Source: an uncultured Clostridium sp. (GTDB lineage: Bacteria > Bacillota > Clostridia > TANB77 > CAG-508). Taken from it: DNA of 64,000 nt. Positions 43,766 to 53,484 of the stretch are shown here, in pieces. A model generated the notes under the pieces. That model was not told the DNA's origin, searched no databases, and saw only the letters and a program-made list of their open reading frames with translations. The position numbers and the translations under genes were made by a program. The stretch lies in NCBI GenBank assembly GCA_900553125.1, contig USCB01000001.1, positions 62,001-126,000 of the forward strand, in the 5' to 3' direction. Position 1 is the stretch's first letter. The number at the start of each line of letters is the position of its first letter.

Positions 43766-44947
43766 ATGTACATAAGGTTATTAGTAAGGTTGCTAATGGG
43801 GTATGTTAGAATAGAAGTAGAAGGATATTATATAGAAAGATTTATAAATATTTGTACAAATAGGAAAATATTAATATGGAATTTAAAAAGAGAAAAAGGT
43901 GTTAAATTATATTTAAATATAGGAATAAATGATTTTAAAAATATATCAGATATCTTAAAAAAGACTAATTGTAAAGTAAGAATTTTAAAAAAGAGAGGAA
44001 TCCCATTTTTACTAAATAGATATAAAAAAAGAAAAATATTTGTAATCCTTTTAGTAATTATGATGTTTACTATATATGCAAGTTCAAGATATATATGGAA
44101 TATTGATATTAAAGTCAAAAATAATTTACAAATAGATAATTTGGAAGAAGACTTGGAAAGCTTGGGAGTAAAAAAAGGAATAAAAAAAGATGAGATTGAT
44201 ACAAATAAAATTATAAATGAATTAAGACTAAAAAGGGATGATATAGCGTGGATTGGAATTGATATAGAAGGAACAAGCATAAAAATAAATATTGTAAAAG
44301 CAGATAAATCACCAGATATAGTAAAAAATACAGATTACTGTAATATAATTGCATCAAAATCAGGAGTTATACAAAAAATAGTAGCACAAAATGGTACAGC
44401 AGTAGTAAAAATAGGTGATGAGGTACAAAAAGGAGATATATTAATTGCAGGATATATGGAGGGAAAATATACAGATACAAGGTATGTGCATAGTTTAGGA
44501 GAAGTAAAAGCAATTGTAACATATGAAGAAACAAAAGAAATAAGATTTAATCAAGATATTTATAATTATACGGGAAATGAAGAAAAGAAGTATGAGATTT
44601 CAATAAATAATTGGAAAATTAAATTACATAGGAAAAATTCAAAATTTGAATTATATGAAACTAAAATAGAAAATAAAGATGTAAGATTATTCGGAAAATA
44701 TTATTTACCATTAGAAATTATTCAAATAACAAATAGAGAGCAAATAAAAGAAAGTAAAGTATATTCACGTGAGGAGGCAATTGATTTAGGAAAAGATATA
44801 GTAAGCTCTGAATTAGAACAAAAAATAGAAAACAAGGAAGATATTGTTGATAAAAAAATGGATATAGAAGAATACGAAAATAGTGTTGTAGTTACAGTTA
44901 AATATGGAGTTTTAGAAAACATAGAGGAAAATCAGAAAATAGAATAA
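43766..44947 (+). CDS. yqfD: Sporulation protein YqfD
   Basis: 393 residues. A roughly 95-residue cytoplasmic N-terminal domain, a transmembrane helix (about 92-108), then a large extracytoplasmic domain with VAQNGTAVVKIGDEVQKGDILIAG, a barrel-sandwich-like segment. YqfD is needed for efficient sporulation in Bacillus; its biochemistry is not established. GGGAGG precedes the ATG. In many relatives phoH and ybeY come next, but here an unrelated gene is inserted before ybeY. Confidence 0.92.
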   Translation: MYIRLLVRLLMGYVRIEVEGYYIERFINICTNRKILIWNLKREKGVKLYLNIGINDFKNISDILKKTNCKVRILKKRGIPFLLNRYKKRKIFVILLVIMMFTIYASSRYIWNIDIKVKNNLQIDNLEEDLESLGVKKGIKKDEIDTNKIINELRLKRDDIAWIGIDIEGTSIKINIVKADKSPDIVKNTDYCNIIASKSGVIQKIVAQNGTAVVKIGDEVQKGDILIAGYMEGKYTDTRYVHSLGEVKAIVTYEETKEIRFNQDIYNYTGNEEKKYEISINNWKIKLHRKNSKFELYETKIENKDVRLFGKYYLPLEIIQITNREQIKESKVYSREEAIDLGKDIVSSELEQKIENKEDIVDKKMDIEEYENSVVVTVKYGVLENIEENQKIE

Positions 44948-44956
44948 AAAAGTATT

Positions 44957-44985
44957 AAAAATATCAATTTAATATTGATATTTTT
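44957..44985 (+). terminator. Rho-independent terminator
   Basis: AAAAATATCAAT pairs with ATTGATATTTTT. It ends the pdaA-yqfC-yqfD operon. Confidence 0.8.
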
Positions 44986-45076
44986 AAGTTTTTGTTATAG
45001 AATAAATTCAGCAACATCTAAATGGGAAAATTTGGATAAAGAACAACAGAAAAAACAGGTAGAAAGGAAGAGGCAC

Positions 45077-46294
45077 ATGGAAGAAACAAGTTTAAAAATA
45101 ACAGGAGCGAATAAATCGTTTCTAAATAAAATTACAAACACAATTTCAAAAATATTAATACCAACAAAACTAGGTATTAATGGAATGTTAATTACAGTAA
45201 AAAGAAATTCCATGATAAAAGCATTTGAACATTATAAATTAGAAGAAAATGATAAAGAAAACTACGAAAAAAAATATGATGAAGCATATGAAACTTATTT
45301 AGAAGCACTTGATAAATATGTAATGGACTCAGTATACAAAAAAGTAAAAAACAATACAGCAACCGAATTTGAAAAAAATGCATTATCAAAATATTATGGA
45401 GTAATATCACTAAAAGAAAACGAATATGTAGAATACAAATTCAGAAAACAAAAATTCCTAATAGAATTGGATAATGAGCATGTAAGAGAATCTGGAAAAG
45501 AAAAAATACAGGAAAAATATAGTAAATTTTATATACAAAAAATGGATTGGTTATATAAAGGAATACTAAAAAATTACTCAATAAAACTTGCAGATTCAAC
45601 GCAAAATTATGATTCATCAAAAGAATGGATATACTTAAAAATTTTTAGTACACTAAGAGAATACATAGAAAATATATTATCATTAAAAATAGAAGAAGAT
45701 AAAAAAGAAGAAAACAGAAAACTAATAGAAATTCAAAAAGATTATGAGAATTATGAAACATTTGAAGTTGGAAAGCTTGACCAAAGAGATAATATAGAAA
45801 AAAATATGTTATTATTAGGAATAAGCAGAAAATTATTTACACATAGTCTACCATTAACAGTTGCAGAACAATGTTATATGAAACTACTAAAAGATGCAAG
45901 ATGTTTAGTTCAAGACACAAAAGTTGCAGTAAAAAGAGAAAAAGCATTCAATATGTTAATGAGTTTGATTGAAGACTATAATATAAAATTACTATCTACA
46001 AAAGTATATTGGGAAAATATGTCTAAAAGAGATGAATTTAAGAAATTCTGGGGAAAATATCAATCAATAAGCAAATTAAAAGATGTTGATTTTATTGAAT
46101 ATGTAAAACAAAAAGAAGTTCTATTTATAAAAGATGACATGAAAAAAATCGAAGAAGAAAAATGTGATTATACTAAACTAGTAAAATATTATAAACGAAA
46201 ATTAGTTGATTATGGAGCAATGAAAGAAATACAAGGTTGTAAATCAAAAGGACAATACAAAAAAGTGAAACTTGCTGAGGAGGTAGGAGCATAA
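45077..46294 (+). CDS. Hypothetical protein between yqfD and ybeY
   Basis: Not recognised. About 405 residues, soluble, highly charged (Lys/Glu rich) and predicted to be mostly alpha-helical with coiled-coil stretches (for example about residues 180-240). No catalytic motif is visible. The start at 45077 follows AAAGGAAGAGG; the frame can be read from 44975, but that part lies in the preceding terminator. It ends against the ybeY start (GGAGGTAGGAG lies inside its 3' end), so it is coupled to ybeY. It holds the position usually taken by phoH. Confidence 0.7.
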   Translation: MEETSLKITGANKSFLNKITNTISKILIPTKLGINGMLITVKRNSMIKAFEHYKLEENDKENYEKKYDEAYETYLEALDKYVMDSVYKKVKNNTATEFEKNALSKYYGVISLKENEYVEYKFRKQKFLIELDNEHVRESGKEKIQEKYSKFYIQKMDWLYKGILKNYSIKLADSTQNYDSSKEWIYLKIFSTLREYIENILSLKIEEDKKEENRKLIEIQKDYENYETFEVGKLDQRDNIEKNMLLLGISRKLFTHSLPLTVAEQCYMKLLKDARCLVQDTKVAVKREKAFNMLMSLIEDYNIKLLSTKVYWENMSKRDEFKKFWGKYQSISKLKDVDFIEYVKQKEVLFIKDDMKKIEEEKCDYTKLVKYYKRKLVDYGAMKEIQGCKSKGQYKKVKLAEEVGA

Positions 46295-46765
46295 GTGTAT
46301 AAAATAGAATTTTTGGATATAGAAGAAAATACTGAATATGAAGAAACTATTTCAAAAGTATTAAAAGAATGTTTTAAGGTAGAAAATCTGCCAGAAGATA
46401 AGCTTTTAGTAAGCATAACACTTACAAATCCAGAAAATATAAGAAAACTAAATCAAGAATACAGAAATATTGATAAATCAACAGATGTATTATCTTTTCC
46501 AATGTTTGAAAAAGAAGAAATTGATGACATGGTAAAAAATGCTGTTTGGGATTATAATGACATTTTAGGAGATATGGTAATATCTATTGAACAGGTAGAA
46601 AAACAGGCTAAAGAGTACGGACATAGTTTTGAGCGAGAACTTAGTTATATGGTTGTACATAGTTTTTATCATTTGATGGGATATGACCATATTAAGGAAG
46701 AAGATAAAATTGTTATGAGACCTAAAGAAGAGTTTGTTTTGGAGAGATTGGGAATAACAAGATAA
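46295..46765 (+). CDS. ybeY: Endoribonuclease YbeY (rRNA maturation factor)
   Basis: Zinc-dependent endonuclease acting in 16S rRNA 3'-end maturation and ribosome quality control. 156 residues with the conserved LNQEYRNIDKSTDVLSFP and the zinc motif HSFYHLMGYDH (HxxxHxxxxxH). The usual HGxLHLxGYDH has Ser-Phe in place of Gly-x, but all three His remain. The start is GTG directly after the upstream stop, with GGAGG. Terminated at 46765. Confidence 0.94.
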   Translation: MYKIEFLDIEENTEYEETISKVLKECFKVENLPEDKLLVSITLTNPENIRKLNQEYRNIDKSTDVLSFPMFEKEEIDDMVKNAVWDYNDILGDMVISIEQVEKQAKEYGHSFERELSYMVVHSFYHLMGYDHIKEEDKIVMRPKEEFVLERLGITR

Positions 46766-46809
46766 AAAAATAATAGGAGAAAATTTTTGAGTTTCTCCTA
46801 TTATTTTTT
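46765..46809 (+). terminator. Rho-independent terminator of ybeY
   Basis: AAAAAATAATAGGAGAAA pairs with TTTCTCCTATTATTTTTT. Confidence 0.88.
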
Positions 46810-46850
46810 ATGTTAGAAAAAGTGTGATTGAATATGACTTTTTCTAACAT
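46810..46850 (-). terminator. Terminator of the asd operon
   Basis: ATGTTAGAAAAAGT pairs with ACTTTTTCTAACAT. On the - strand it is followed by an A/T-rich tail and sits 16 bp after the stop of 46866. Confidence 0.75.
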
Positions 46851-46865
46851 AAAAATGTTGTATTT

Positions 46866-47936
46866 CTATTTTTCATCTAAATGTTTAAAATTCATCCAAT
46901 ACTTAATTTTATTTAGAAATTTTAAAATAAAATTATTTGTATTATCAAGAGCGGTTTCAATACCGCCATTTTCCAAGATATTAGATTTATGTTCTAATTT
47001 ATTCATCATTTCGATAAAATAATTCTCATAAAAAGTATATCCTGAGATTTTACCAACATATTTATCGAATTTACTAATACGTTTTCTAAAGCTATCTAGT
47101 TCTTCTAAATTGCTAATATTTTTATATTCTTTATCAAAAAATTCCTTAACAATGAGATTTTGACAATTAATATAAGAATTTTTTATTTTTTCTCTATATT
47201 TTAAAACTTTATCTTGAAATTTATTTTCTTTATTACTTTCAAAAATTTTATTATTCAAAATAATGATATCTTCTTCAAATTTCAATATGTCATCAAAAGT
47301 TTTTTGAATTTTACAAAAAGTCTTTTTGGAAGTATGATTAATAATTTCATTCTTAAAATCATCAGTTGAAAAATAAGTACTTTTAAATAATAAATCTTCA
47401 CCAACAAGAAAGATAAGTTCATTAAGCAAAGCACATTCAACAGGGTAATAAGAAGGACTAGGTGTATAAATATTTATATCATAATATTTCTCGAAATCTG
47501 GTTCAATTCCTATTATTTTAGCAGCAATATATTGAACTGCTGCCTCATTTAAGCCTGTACCGATGGGTTTTGAATTATTATATGTTGATAATCCCATTTT
47601 AATAATGTTATCATTTTCATCTTTAACTTCTTGTAAAAAATGTAAACATTCATGAATAGCAAATTCTTCTAGATCTTCATTTGCAATATGAGAATTGAAA
47701 TATATAGAAGAATTTTTATAGCAGTAATTTGCTTCTGCCATTCCTTCTGGCATATTTGCTTTGTACATATTTAAACTAAAAAGTTTAGAAAATATATCAT
47801 CAGCATTTAAGCCAAAATTTGGAAAGGTTTCTACTATTTTTTTTGAGATACTTTTAGTGATTTTTAAAATGATGTCTGTATCTATTTTCTCTGTAACAAT
47901 TATTCCATCTTTTACTAAATCTTTTTCTATGTTCAT
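46866..47936 (-). CDS. Putative zincin-type metalloprotease-like protein
   Basis: 356 residues, no signal peptide or transmembrane helix. The N-terminal half contains EEFAIHECLHFLQEV, an HExxH-type motif (HECLH), followed by GTGLNEAAVQYIAAKIIG, where Glu could be the third ligand. The C-terminal half is helical and Lys/Asn rich. No family name can be given. AAAGGAC precedes the ATG. It starts 25 nt after asd and shares its transcript. Confidence 0.65.
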   Translation of the reverse strand: MNIEKDLVKDGIIVTEKIDTDIILKITKSISKKIVETFPNFGLNADDIFSKLFSLNMYKANMPEGMAEANYCYKNSSIYFNSHIANEDLEEFAIHECLHFLQEVKDENDNIIKMGLSTYNNSKPIGTGLNEAAVQYIAAKIIGIEPDFEKYYDINIYTPSPSYYPVECALLNELIFLVGEDLLFKSTYFSTDDFKNEIINHTSKKTFCKIQKTFDDILKFEEDIIILNNKIFESNKENKFQDKVLKYREKIKNSYINCQNLIVKEFFDKEYKNISNLEELDSFRKRISKFDKYVGKISGYTFYENYFIEMMNKLEHKSNILENGGIETALDNTNNFILKFLNKIKYWMNFKHLDEK

Positions 47937-47961
47937 AAGAAAAGTCCTTTCATTTGTAATC

Positions 47962-48960
47962 TTATATATTTTTTTCTATAATTTTTTCCATTATTTGAAT
48001 TGCGTTTGCCGCAGCACCTTTTCTGATATTATCAGCTACACACCATAAATTTAATGTATTTGGCTGACTAAAGTCTCGTCTAATTCTTCCAACATAAACA
48101 TCATCTGTTCCATTTGCGACAGTTGCAAGTGGATAAATATTGTTTTGTGGATTATCATAAAGGACAACACCAGGTGCATTTTTTAAGATATTTTTTACCT
48201 CATCTAAATCAAAATCGTTTTCAAATTCTATATTAATAGACTCTCCATGGCAATTTTCAACTGGTACTCTAACGGTTGTTGCTGTTATTCTAATGTCTTG
48301 TTTTCCTAAAATTTTTCTTGTTTCATTAATCATTTTGTGTTCTTCTTTGGTATAACCATCTTCCATAAATACATCAATATGTGGCAGACAATTATTGTAT
48401 ATTGGGTGTGGGAATTTTTTTAGATTTTCTGAGTCATTCTTATTAAGCAAATCTTCTAATCCATTTTTTCCAGCACCTGAAACTGCTTGATATGTTGAAT
48501 ATACAATTCTTTTTATTTTATATTTATTATCAAGAGGTTTTAAGGCAACTACTGCTTGAATTGTAGAGCAATTTGGGTTTGCGATAATTCCGTGATTTAA
48601 TTTTATATCTTCAGGATTTACCTCAGGGACAACCAATGGAACATTGTTATCCATTCTAAATGCACTACTATTATCAATTACAATACATCCCTTACTTGCA
48701 GCAATTGGTGAGAATTTTTTTGAGGTATCTCCACCTGCTGAGAATATTGCAAAGTCAAAGCCTTCATCAAATGAGTTTTCTGTTAGTTCTTGGGCTATGT
48801 ATTCTTTTCCTAAGAATTTTATTTTTGTACCTGCTGATTTTTTTGAGCAAAATAGTTTGTATTCAAAATTTGGCAAGTTTTTTTCTTCTAGTATTTTTAA
48901 GGCCGTTCTTCCAACTAAGCCTGTTGCACCTACTATGGCTAGTTTATAGGTTTTATTCAT
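47962..48960 (-). CDS. asd: Aspartate-semialdehyde dehydrogenase
   Basis: Reduces aspartyl phosphate to aspartate semialdehyde, the branch point to lysine/DAP, threonine and methionine; DapA (31657) uses the product. 332 residues. NADP-binding start AIVGATGLVGRTALKIL, active-site Cys in IANPNCSTIQ, the SGAGKNG loop, and RVPVENCHGESINIEF with the catalytic His. AAAGGAG precedes the ATG. First gene of a two-gene - strand operon. Confidence 0.97.
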   Translation of the reverse strand: MNKTYKLAIVGATGLVGRTALKILEEKNLPNFEYKLFCSKKSAGTKIKFLGKEYIAQELTENSFDEGFDFAIFSAGGDTSKKFSPIAASKGCIVIDNSSAFRMDNNVPLVVPEVNPEDIKLNHGIIANPNCSTIQAVVALKPLDNKYKIKRIVYSTYQAVSGAGKNGLEDLLNKNDSENLKKFPHPIYNNCLPHIDVFMEDGYTKEEHKMINETRKILGKQDIRITATTVRVPVENCHGESINIEFENDFDLDEVKNILKNAPGVVLYDNPQNNIYPLATVANGTDDVYVGRIRRDFSQPNTLNLWCVADNIRKGAAANAIQIMEKIIEKNI

Positions 48961-49155
48961 ATTTTTTCTCCTTTCGATTAAAGAGATTTTTCTTTAGATA
49001 TTATATGTTAAAAGTGTGGATTTTGTCAATGAAGATATAAAGGTTTTAAAAAATATTTGAGATAAAGTGAAAGTGACATAACATTTGCTTTTTTATGTAT
49101 TTTGTGCTATAATTTGGAACATATTAAAAGAGATAATATTAAAAGGAGAAAAATA

Positions 49156-50427
49156 ATGTTTACAGATTACACAAAAATAATAATAAAAGCTGGAAACGGA
49201 GGAAATGGAGCAATATCATTTAGAAGAGAAAAATATGTAGCTGCAGGAGGGCCAGACGGAGGAGATGGAGGAAAAGGCGGAGACGTATATTTCAAAGTTG
49301 ACAAAGATAAAAATACATTAATAGATTTTAGATACAACAAAAAATTTAAAGCTACAAATGGGGAAAACGGAAGCGGAGCTAGATGTACAGGAAAATCTGG
49401 AAATGATATTTATATTGGAGTTCCAATAGGTACAATAATAAAAGACGTAGGAACAGGAAAAATAATAGCAGACTTATCAAATCCTGACCAAGTAGAATGT
49501 GTATTAAAAGGTGGAAGAGGTGGAAGAGGAAATCAACACTTTGCAACACCAACAAGACAAGTTCCAAGATTTTCAGAAGATGGAGAACCTGGTAAAGAAA
49601 AAGAGGTAATATTAGAGCTAAAATTATTAGCTGATGTAGGTTTACTTGGTTTCCCAAATGTAGGAAAATCAACATTTTTAAGTACAGTAACAGATGCAAG
49701 ACCTAAAATTGCAAACTATCAATTTACAACATTAGAGCCTAATCTAGGAGTGGTAAAAGCAAAAGACGGGTCAAGCTTTGTAATAGCAGATATTCCCGGA
49801 ATAATAGAAGGAGCGAGCCAAGGAGTTGGCTTAGGTTTACAATTCTTGCGTCATATAGAAAGGACAAGACTACTTTTACATGTAATAGATATTTCAGGAA
49901 TGGAAGGAAGAAATCCAAAAGATGATTTCAGAATTATAAATGAAGAATTGAAACAATATAGTGAAAAATTAGCATCAAGAAAGCAAATCATAGTTGCAAG
50001 TAAAGCAGATGTTGCAAATGATGAGCTGTATCAAGAGTTAAAGGAATTAGCAAAAGAAAATAATATGGATATATTTAAAATATCAAGCAGTACAGGGGAG
50101 GGAGTTAAGGAACTTTTAGATTATGTATCAAAAACATTAAAAACTTTACCAAAAGAAGAATTATATGAAACCGAAGAAAAAATGGTATATACATTAGATG
50201 ATAAAAAAGATGAATTTATAGTTACAAGAAATAATAATGAATTTGAAGTTAGAGGCGAAGCAGTTGAAAGATTAATCAGAAGGATAAATATAGATGACAA
50301 TGAATCAATGTATTATCTACACAAAAACCTAGTAAACCTTGGAGTAGAAGCAGAGCTTAAAAAGCAAGGAATTAAAGAAGGCGATATTGTTAAAATTTCA
50401 AATTACGAGCTTGAATGGTATGAATAG
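49156..50427 (+). CDS. obg: GTPase Obg/CgtA
   Basis: Ribosome-assembly and stress GTPase. About 423 residues: a Gly-rich N-terminal OBG fold (IIIKAGNGGNGAISFRREK, GGPDGGDGGKGGDVYF), a G domain with GFPNVGKST, IADIPGIIEGA and VASKAD, and a C-terminal OCT domain (DEFIVTRNNNEFEVRGEAVERL). AAAAGGAG fixes the start at 49156; the longer frame from 49102 has no such site. The CYTH-protein gene begins 13 nt downstream. Confidence 0.97.
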   Translation: MFTDYTKIIIKAGNGGNGAISFRREKYVAAGGPDGGDGGKGGDVYFKVDKDKNTLIDFRYNKKFKATNGENGSGARCTGKSGNDIYIGVPIGTIIKDVGTGKIIADLSNPDQVECVLKGGRGGRGNQHFATPTRQVPRFSEDGEPGKEKEVILELKLLADVGLLGFPNVGKSTFLSTVTDARPKIANYQFTTLEPNLGVVKAKDGSSFVIADIPGIIEGASQGVGLGLQFLRHIERTRLLLHVIDISGMEGRNPKDDFRIINEELKQYSEKLASRKQIIVASKADVANDELYQELKELAKENNMDIFKISSSTGEGVKELLDYVSKTLKTLPKEELYETEEKMVYTLDDKKDEFIVTRNNNEFEVRGEAVERLIRRINIDDNESMYYLHKNLVNLGVEAELKKQGIKEGDIVKISNYELEWYE

Positions 50428-50440
50428 AAGGAGCAGAAAA

Positions 50441-51019
50441 ATGTTACCAATGGAAATAGAAAGAAAATTTACTATAAATTATTTGCCAGATAATATAAAA
50501 AGTATAACAAAAATAACACAAAAACATATTTTTAAAGATATGGTGTGTTCAATTAGGGTTAGAAGAAGTATAAATATGTATACAGGAGAAAAAATATTTA
50601 CACATACAATAAAGGCAAGGACGGAAAATTTAGAAAAATATTCAATATGTGAATTAGAAAAAAATATAACGGAAGAAGAATATAATAAATCAAGACCTTT
50701 TAGGGGAAGTAGGACAATTCAAAAATATAGATGTGTTGTTCCAATTCAAGATGGTTTAAAGGTTGAAATTGATGTATTTGAAGGATGGCTTAAAGGTTTA
50801 ATTATTGCAGAAGTTGAGTTTAAAAGCTCTAAACAAGCTGAAGAGTTTAAAATGCCAAATTGGTTTGGTGGACCTCTGGAAAACAGAGCTTTTTCAAATA
50901 GAGCTTTATCTACTAAAAGCAGACACGAAGTTGTTGGTATGATAGGTAGAGAACAATTTAATGTTAATAAGAGAATTTTAAATTATTTGCAGAAAAGAGT
51001 TTTGAAAAATAGAATATAG
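50441..51019 (+). CDS. CYTH-domain protein (triphosphate tunnel metalloenzyme family)
   Basis: 192 residues. The N-terminal PMEIERKFTI is the CYTH ExExK signature, followed by alternating strands of the tunnel fold with charged residues (SIRVRR, HTIKAR, EIDVFEG, AEVEFKS). Members hydrolyse triphosphates such as thiamine triphosphate or inorganic triphosphate, or act as adenylate cyclases; the substrate is not predictable. AAGGAG fixes the start at 50441. Cotranscribed with obg. Confidence 0.88.
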   Translation: MLPMEIERKFTINYLPDNIKSITKITQKHIFKDMVCSIRVRRSINMYTGEKIFTHTIKARTENLEKYSICELEKNITEEEYNKSRPFRGSRTIQKYRCVVPIQDGLKVEIDVFEGWLKGLIIAEVEFKSSKQAEEFKMPNWFGGPLENRAFSNRALSTKSRHEVVGMIGREQFNVNKRILNYLQKRVLKNRI

Positions 51020-51020
51020 T

Positions 51021-51060
51021 AAAAAGAGACACGTAAATTTTAGTTTATGTGTCTTTTTTT
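51021..51060. terminator. Terminator between the CYTH gene and recQ
   Basis: AAAAAGAGACACGTAAA pairs with TTTATGTGTCTTTTTTT through two G-T wobbles. It lies between converging genes. Confidence 0.8.
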
Positions 51061-51076
51061 ACTATATAGTTTAAAG

Positions 51077-53233
51077 TTATTCTTTTGATTTAGAGATTGC
51101 TATATAATATCTAATATCAAAATAACTAACATCTTCAGGCAAAGCCTCTTTAATAGGTTTAAGTTTTTCGATACCGATATCATTAATAGCTTTTTCTATT
51201 TCAGTTTTAAATTCTGTATGAACATATTTAGTAAGATCCAAATCCATACCTTTTTCCAAACAATCAATTAAATGATTTTCAATACTAATTCTAGTAAGTC
51301 CTCTTTCACTTGCAATATCCTCGATAGACATTCCGTTTGTATACATTTCATAAGTTATAAGCCTTGTATCTTGTTTTTGAGTTTTAGTTTTTTGTGGTTT
51401 AGCTAAATTATAAACTTTTATATTGTTTTTTGAAACATAATCTGAAATAGTTTCTATAAATCTATTCCCATATTTAACAAGTTTATTTAATCCAACTCCC
51501 TCAATTTTAAGCATACTTTCCGCATCTGTTGGATAGAATGTGGACATCTGTTTCAAACTTACATCAGAAAATACAATAAATGGGGCAATAAAATTTTCAT
51601 TTGCAATTTTCTTTCTTAAATCAGACAAAATCACAAATAAGTTTTCATCAAATTTTGTTTGGATTGTATTAGTTTGAGCTTTATTAGATGCAGACCTACT
51701 TTCAGCTTTATTCAATTTAAGTTTAGTATAAACCTTAGCGCCATTAAATAAAACATCATTAGATAATGGAGTAAGCATTAAAACAGGATATTTATCACCA
51801 ACACTTTTAATATATCCTTCAGTTATCAAGTAGGAAATCAAATCTCGTAAACTATCTTTTGGATAATCTTTCATAATTCCATAAGTAGACAAATTATCAA
51901 ACCCAAAACTTAAAATTCTAGCCCCTTTAGAACCTCTCAAAACATCAACAACCATACTACTGCCAAAACGTTCATTCATTCTTTTAATACAAGAAAGAAT
52001 TTTTTGAGTGTCTGCCGTAATATCTGTAAGCTCACTATCATCTAAGCAATTACTACAATTTCCACAATTATCAAAATCAGTTGTTTCACCAAAATATTCC
52101 AAAATATATTTTCGTAAACATTTATCAGTATTACAATAATCAACCATATCATTTAATTTTTCATATTCCTGATAATGTGAAGTTCCAGATGGAATTGATT
52201 CAATCAAAACTTTATTTGTGACAATATCACTTCTGCTAAATAACAAAATGCAATCAGCTTTTTCGCCATCACGTCCACCACGACCTGCTTCTTGATAATA
52301 ACTTTCTAAGTCTTTAGGCATATTGTAATGAATAACATATCTGATATTTGATTTATCAATTCCCATTCCAAAAGCATTTGTTGCAACCATTATTTTAGTT
52401 CTATCAAATGTAAAATCTTCTTGTGATAATCTTCTTTGTTTTTCAGTCATACCACCGTGATATTTTGAAACAGAAAGATCTAAATCGGATAATTTATCAA
52501 AAACAGTATCAACATTTTTTCTAGTTAAACAATAAATAATACCAGCCTCATTTTTGTGCTCATCTAAATAAGTTTCTATAAAATCGAATTTATCGAGCGG
52601 AGTTTCTACAGAAAATTTAAGATTTTTTCTGTCAAAACCAGTTGTTAAACAATATGGATTTTCTAGATGAAGCAAATTTACTATATCATTTTTTACAAGT
52701 TCGGTTGCAGTTGCGGTAAATGCAGAAACAATAGGACGTTTTTTTAGATTTAGAATCATATTTGCAATTTCACAATAACTTGGTCTAAAATCATGTCCCC
52801 ATTGAGAGACACAGTGTGCTTCATCTATTGTAATCATTGAAATATTTATTTTATTTAGTAAATTCAAAAATGTGTCTGAATTTAACCTTTCCGGTGCAAC
52901 ATATATAATTTTGTAAACATTATGAATTATATTTTCAATTGTTTGTTCATAATTATTATATGAAAGTGTACTATTTATAAATGTTGCAGGAATTCCTATT
53001 TCATTTAATGAATCAACTTGATCTTTCATTAAAGAAATTAAAGGAGAAATTACAATAGTAATGCCATCTAAAATCATTGCAGGAACTTGGTAACAAACAG
53101 ACTTACCAGCACCTGTTGGCATAATTCCCAAAACATCTTCCTTACTTAAAATGTGATCGATTAATTCTTCTTGTCCTGGTCTAAAATTTTCATAACCAAA
53201 GTATTTTTTTAGTATATTTTGTGCTTCGTTCAA
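51077..53233 (-). CDS. recQ: ATP-dependent DNA helicase RecQ
   Basis: 3'-5' DNA helicase in recombination and fork repair. 718 residues. Walker A MPTGAGKSVCYQ, DEAH box TIDEAHCVSQWGHDFRP (with the RecQ aromatic-rich loop), motif V/VI VATNAFGMGIDKSN and QEAGRGGRDG, a zinc-binding RQC region with four Cys (CNTDKCLRKY, CGNCSNC), and an HRDC domain. The C-terminal extension carries another helical segment. The start is TTG with GAGGT 7 nt upstream. Monocistronic, - strand. Confidence 0.97.
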   Translation of the reverse strand: MNEAQNILKKYFGYENFRPGQEELIDHILSKEDVLGIMPTGAGKSVCYQVPAMILDGITIVISPLISLMKDQVDSLNEIGIPATFINSTLSYNNYEQTIENIIHNVYKIIYVAPERLNSDTFLNLLNKINISMITIDEAHCVSQWGHDFRPSYCEIANMILNLKKRPIVSAFTATATELVKNDIVNLLHLENPYCLTTGFDRKNLKFSVETPLDKFDFIETYLDEHKNEAGIIYCLTRKNVDTVFDKLSDLDLSVSKYHGGMTEKQRRLSQEDFTFDRTKIMVATNAFGMGIDKSNIRYVIHYNMPKDLESYYQEAGRGGRDGEKADCILLFSRSDIVTNKVLIESIPSGTSHYQEYEKLNDMVDYCNTDKCLRKYILEYFGETTDFDNCGNCSNCLDDSELTDITADTQKILSCIKRMNERFGSSMVVDVLRGSKGARILSFGFDNLSTYGIMKDYPKDSLRDLISYLITEGYIKSVGDKYPVLMLTPLSNDVLFNGAKVYTKLKLNKAESRSASNKAQTNTIQTKFDENLFVILSDLRKKIANENFIAPFIVFSDVSLKQMSTFYPTDAESMLKIEGVGLNKLVKYGNRFIETISDYVSKNNIKVYNLAKPQKTKTQKQDTRLITYEMYTNGMSIEDIASERGLTRISIENHLIDCLEKGMDLDLTKYVHTEFKTEIEKAINDIGIEKLKPIKEALPEDVSYFDIRYYIAISKSKE

Positions 53234-53326
53234 TATTTCAACCTCTTTTCGTTTATTTATAAAGGAATTATAGCATCTTTAAAATGAAAAAACAATCGAA
53301 ATTTGTCGAATGAAACATTTTTTCTG

Positions 53327-53409
53327 ATTGGGGACGGTTCTTTTCGAGAAATGTTCTTTTGTGACCGGTTCTTTTGTGAACATTTTTAGTAAAAAGAACC
53401 GTCCCCAAT
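53327..53409. repeat. Composite REP-like element between recQ and upp
   Basis: Outer arms ATTGGGGACGGTTCTTTT (53327-53344) and AAAAGAACCGTCCCCAAT (53392-53409) are exact complements. Between them lies a second copy-like unit with GACCGGTTCTTTTGTG and an AATGTTC/GAACATT pair. It is far more GC-rich than its surroundings, and related to 6467, 38934 and 54114. Confidence 0.85.
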
Positions 53410-53419
53410 GCGAAAAAAG

Positions 53420-53447
53420 TTGAAATAAAAATATAATATGATATAAT
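53420..53447 (+). promoter_or_regulatory. upp promoter
   Basis: TTGAAA (53420-53425), 16-bp spacer, TGA-TATAAT (53442-53447), 37 bp before the ATG. Confidence 0.7.
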
Positions 53448-53484
53448 CTAAGCATAAAATATATTTCGAAAGGAAGTAAAAAGA

